42,717 bases of DNA, taken from contig RECF01000068.1 in NCBI GenBank assembly GCA_007694145.1, positions 1 to 42,717 on the forward strand, read 5' to 3'. Below the pieces are notes generated by a model that searched no databases, was not told the DNA's origin, and saw nothing but the letters and a program-made list of their open reading frames with translations. Shown piece after piece: positions 40,877-42,717 of the stretch (position 1 is its first letter; every line of letters begins with the position of its first letter). This DNA comes from Acholeplasmatales bacterium. Its GTDB lineage: Bacteria; Bacillota_I; Bacilli_A; Izemoplasmatales; Izemoplasmataceae. A program made the position numbers and the translations under genes.

Positions 40877-41856
40877 AGCCTCGTTACAAAGGAAAGCATT
40901 TCATTACCCTTGAGGAGTGGACTAAAGAAGAGATCGATGACCTACTTCAAGTTTCGGCTGAACTCAAGGCGAAGTTTTACAGTAACGTCCCGACGCCTTA
41001 CCTTACCAACAAGACATCTTTTCTCATGTTTTTCGAGCAATCGACCCGCACCCGCAACTCCATGGAAGCCGGTATCGCTCAACTCGGTGGACACGGCACA
41101 TTCCTCGACACCTCGACGATGCAAATATCGCATGGTGAAAGCGCCAAAGATACGGCCGTCATCCTGTCAAGCTACGGTCATGGCATTGCTTGCCGTAACT
41201 GCTTTTGGGGTGTCGGCAACCGGTACTTGCGTGAGATGGCGGAGTATGCGACAGTACCTGTGATGAACTTACAGTGTGACTTGTATCACCCGATGCAAGG
41301 CCTTGCTGACCTGATGACCATTCAAGAAGTCAAAAAGAAAACGAAGAACCTCAAGGTCTCCGTCATCTGGGCCTATGCAAAAAGCCATAAAAAACCCGTC
41401 AGCGTACCCGTCACCCAAGTGCTGTTGTTTCCACGTTATGGCATGGATGTGACACTCGCGTATCCGGAAGGGTATGATTTACCGGATTGGGTCATTGATA
41501 AAGCGCGAAAAAACGCGGCTGAAAATGGTGGTTCACTGACCATTACACACTCGATGGAAGAAGCCTATCGCAATGCAGATATCGTCATACCGAAAAACTG
41601 GGGCAGCTGGGTCCGCAACCAATCAGAAATCGTCATTGATGATTTACTCGAGTCAAATCGCGGTTGGAAGTGCACTGAAGCTTTAATGAAGTTGGCCAAG
41701 TCTGACGTCAGCTACATGCATGCCCTTCCTGCAGACCGCGAAAATGAAGTGGAAAATGCTGTCATCGACGGTCCGCATTCGATTGTCTATCAGGAAGCTG
41801 AAAATCGCTTGCATACTGCAAAAGCGGTCATGGCGATGACGATGGGTGACAAGTAA
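40873..41856 (+). CDS. ygeW: YgeW-type knotted carbamoyltransferase
   Basis: A 327-residue aspartate/ornithine-carbamoyltransferase-family enzyme. [15 protein letters not shown] is the carbamoyl phosphate loop (STRTR), [13 protein letters not shown] the second, and [17 protein letters not shown] matches the YgeW-specific WAY...KPxSVP segment. It is shorter than E. coli YgeW (about 396 residues, from memory), and the usual HCLP loop reads HALPADR. It probably runs in the catabolic direction, producing carbamoyl phosphate from a ureido compound for ATP formation; a carbamate kinase gene is not in the window. It is the last gene of the operon. Confidence 0.9.
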   Translation: MKPRYKGKHFITLEEWTKEEIDDLLQVSAELKAKFYSNVPTPYLTNKTSFLMFFEQSTRTRNSMEAGIAQLGGHGTFLDTSTMQISHGESAKDTAVILSSYGHGIACRNCFWGVGNRYLREMAEYATVPVMNLQCDLYHPMQGLADLMTIQEVKKKTKNLKVSVIWAYAKSHKKPVSVPVTQVLLFPRYGMDVTLAYPEGYDLPDWVIDKARKNAAENGGSLTITHSMEEAYRNADIVIPKNWGSWVRNQSEIVIDDLLESNRGWKCTEALMKLAKSDVSYMHALPADRENEVENAVIDGPHSIVYQEAENRLHTAKAVMAMTMGDK

Positions 41857-41862
41857 GGACAT

Positions 41863-41895
41863 AAAAAAGCCGCTGCCTAGGAAACTAGGCAGCGG
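41863..41895 (-). terminator. Terminator of the guanine deaminase gene, possibly bidirectional
   Basis: A perfect 11-bp stem (41870-41880 with 41885-41895) with a GAAA loop on the plus strand is preceded by AAAAAAG. On the minus strand it is therefore followed by CTTTTTT, 7 nt past the guanine deaminase stop. On the plus strand the T-tract is poor, but the strong stem may also stop the operon transcript. Confidence 0.85.
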
Positions 41896-41902
41896 TACAT
41901 TG

Positions 41903-42385
41903 TTAGTACAACGTCTTGTTCATCGCTTTGTATGTTTCAAACAGTTCTAAGCACGCATCACGCTCTTGTTCATCAAAGCGGACGACCTGAACATCGGGCT
42001 GCTTTGCCCGCATGAAACGGTAAATGAAATCATCACGAAAACCGATGGCTTCAGCATCTTCTTTGCGACAACCGTACACAACATGTTTAATATTGGCCCA
42101 TATGATGGCACTTAAGCACATCGGACAAGGATAAGCAGTCGTAATGATGGTGCAACCGCTCAAGTCGTGTGTTCCGAGTTTTTTGCCCGCTGCACGGATA
42201 GCATTGACTTCTGCGTGCGCGGTCGGATCGCAGCTTTTCAGTACGGAGTTGGAAGCTAGGGCAATCACTTGGCCTTTTTCATCGACCACGGCAGCGCCAA
42301 ACGGACCACCGATGTTGTCGGTCATGGTTTCTTTAGCGCGTTCGATGGCTTGTCGCATGACCATGCGTGTGATTTCGGGATTCAT
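41903..42385 (-). CDS. guaD: Guanine deaminase (cytidine-deaminase fold)
   Basis: A 160-residue zinc-dependent deaminase converting guanine to xanthine. It has the CDA zinc motifs TAHAEVNAIRAAGKKLG (His and catalytic Glu) and YPCPMCLSAIIWANI (two Cys), and the C-terminal GFRDDFIYRFM segment characteristic of Bacillus GuaD rather than tRNA-adenosine deaminase. Length matches (~156). The start at 42385 has AGGTG about 8 nt upstream; the ATG at 42406 has no such site. It is convergent to the purine operon and transcribed alone, so it can be expressed separately while feeding xanthine to the same pathway. Confidence 0.93.
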   Translation of the reverse strand: MNPEITRMVMRQAIERAKETMTDNIGGPFGAAVVDEKGQVIALASNSVLKSCDPTAHAEVNAIRAAGKKLGTHDLSGCTIITTAYPCPMCLSAIIWANIKHVVYGCRKEDAEAIGFRDDFIYRFMRAKQPDVQVVRFDEQERDACLELFETYKAMNKTLY

Positions 42386-42478
42386 AGACGGCACCTCACC
42401 AAGCAAGTTTTAGCACGATACACTCATTATAGCGCTTTCATTAGGACAATTCAACTGTAGGCTTTTTTTACTTTTCAC

Positions 42479-42506
42479 TTGCGATAGCAAAAGAATGTGT
42501 TAAAAT
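42479..42506 (+). promoter_or_regulatory. Promoter of the tRNA-Ser pair
   Basis: TTGCGA (42479-42484), a 16-nt spacer and TAAAAT (42501-42506), with TGT just ahead of the -10 (extended -10). The first tRNA begins 12 nt after the -10. Confidence 0.65.
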
Positions 42507-42517
42507 CTTTATCGGAC

Positions 42518-42608
42518 GGAGGAATACCCAAGAGGCTGAAGGGGCTGGCTTGGAAAGCTAGTAGGACGTTAACGCGTCGCGAGGGTTCGAATCCCTTTTC
42601 CTCCGCCA
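42518..42608 (+). tRNA. tRNA-Ser(GGA)
   Basis: A 91-nt type II tRNA with a long variable arm. Acceptor GGAGGAA pairs with TTCCTCC, discriminator G and encoded CCA (42606-42608). Anticodon stem CTGGC/GCTAG has loop TTGGAAA with anticodon GGA at 42552-42554, reading UCC and UCU. The T loop is TTCGAAT. Confidence 0.96.
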
Positions 42609-42624
42609 CTCTTTTTTAACAGTA

Positions 42625-42717
42625 GGAGGAATACCCAAGTTCGGCTGAAGGGGCTCGCCTCGAAAGCGAGTAGGTCGGTGAAACGGCGCAAGGGTTCGAA
42701 TCCCTTTTCCTCCGCCA
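42625..42717 (+). tRNA. tRNA-Ser(CGA)
   Basis: A 93-nt type II tRNA ending with its encoded CCA exactly at the window edge. The acceptor and T arm are identical to those of the preceding tRNA-Ser. Anticodon stem CTCGC/GCGAG has loop CTCGAAA with anticodon CGA at 42661-42663, reading UCG. The variable arm differs. It lies 16 nt after the first tRNA and probably shares its transcript. Confidence 0.96.

Noticed and set aside
41903-42385. tRNA-specific adenosine deaminase (tadA)
   Set aside because: The GFRDDFIYRFM C-terminal segment and zinc-motif spacing fit GuaD, and purine context supports guanine deaminase.
1-42717. Mollicute genetic code 4 (TGA as Trp)
   Set aside because: Many genes end at TGA in conserved positions with downstream overlaps, and Trp is coded by TGG.
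42518-42717. Attachment site of a mobile element in the tRNA-Ser pair
   Set aside because: The repeated 3' ends are explained by two related tRNA genes; no integrase gene is near.

Overview
The window is a chromosomal segment of a low-to-mid-GC, Gram-positive-type bacterium that uses the standard genetic code: many genes end in TGA and none reads through it. Strong AGGAGG-type ribosome binding sites, TATAAT promoters (often TGnTATAAT), lipoprotein signal peptides and InlB-type (Listeria-Bacteroides) repeats on secreted proteins suggest Bacillota or a standard-code relative of the Mollicutes (Acholeplasma/Izemoplasma-like). The lineage is inference only. There is no rRNA, CRISPR array, insertion sequence or prophage. 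No stretch over 300 bases lacks a gene; the largest gap (198-431) holds two terminators.

Left part (1-22 kb), ordinary chromosome with secreted proteins: an AT-rich gene fragment; a secreted endonuclease I lipoprotein and an M29 aminopeptidase (minus strand); a membrane-anchored cyclophilin, an orphan lipoprotein, a CPBP protease, a small charged protein and a YfcC-type carrier; a neopullulanase-type GH13 enzyme; a zinc/manganese ABC transporter with a Fur-family regulator; a probable tail-anchored protein with SAP/Rho-N-like units; a cytochrome b5-like lipoprotein; ThpR plus the pseudouridine catabolic pair psuK-psuG; two membrane proteins, a guanylate-kinase-like protein, an HtrA lipoprotein with InlB-type repeats, and a fused NAD(P)HX repair enzyme.

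Right part (22.1-41.9 kb): 18 plus-strand genes, all overlapping or at most 24 nt apart, form one purine-catabolism operon. Order: mocA; molybdenum hydroxylase 1 (FAD, 2Fe-2S, Mo); a 6-7 TM protein; XdhC; a THEP1-like NTPase; hyuA; ssnA; a dihydroorotate-dehydrogenase/ferredoxin fusion; molybdenum hydroxylase 2 (Mo, 2Fe-2S, FAD); adenine deaminase; two fold-type-II PLP enzymes; ygeY; a ygeW-type carbamoyltransferase. A guanine deaminase lies convergently after it, followed by two tRNA-Ser genes.

Working model: adenine and guanine are deaminated to hypoxanthine and xanthine, which one or both molybdenum hydroxylases oxidise. The DHOD-ferredoxin protein, SsnA and HyuA reduce and open the rings. 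YgeY, the carbamoyltransferase and the PLP enzymes process ureido and diamino fragments, possibly yielding carbamoyl phosphate. Compared with the E. coli yge/ygf cluster, YgfK and YgeX are replaced by different enzymes, yqeB, yqeC and carbamate kinase are not in the window, and an unrecognised membrane protein is the only membrane gene. With the secreted nuclease and pseudouridine genes, this suggests an organism that feeds on nucleic acids.
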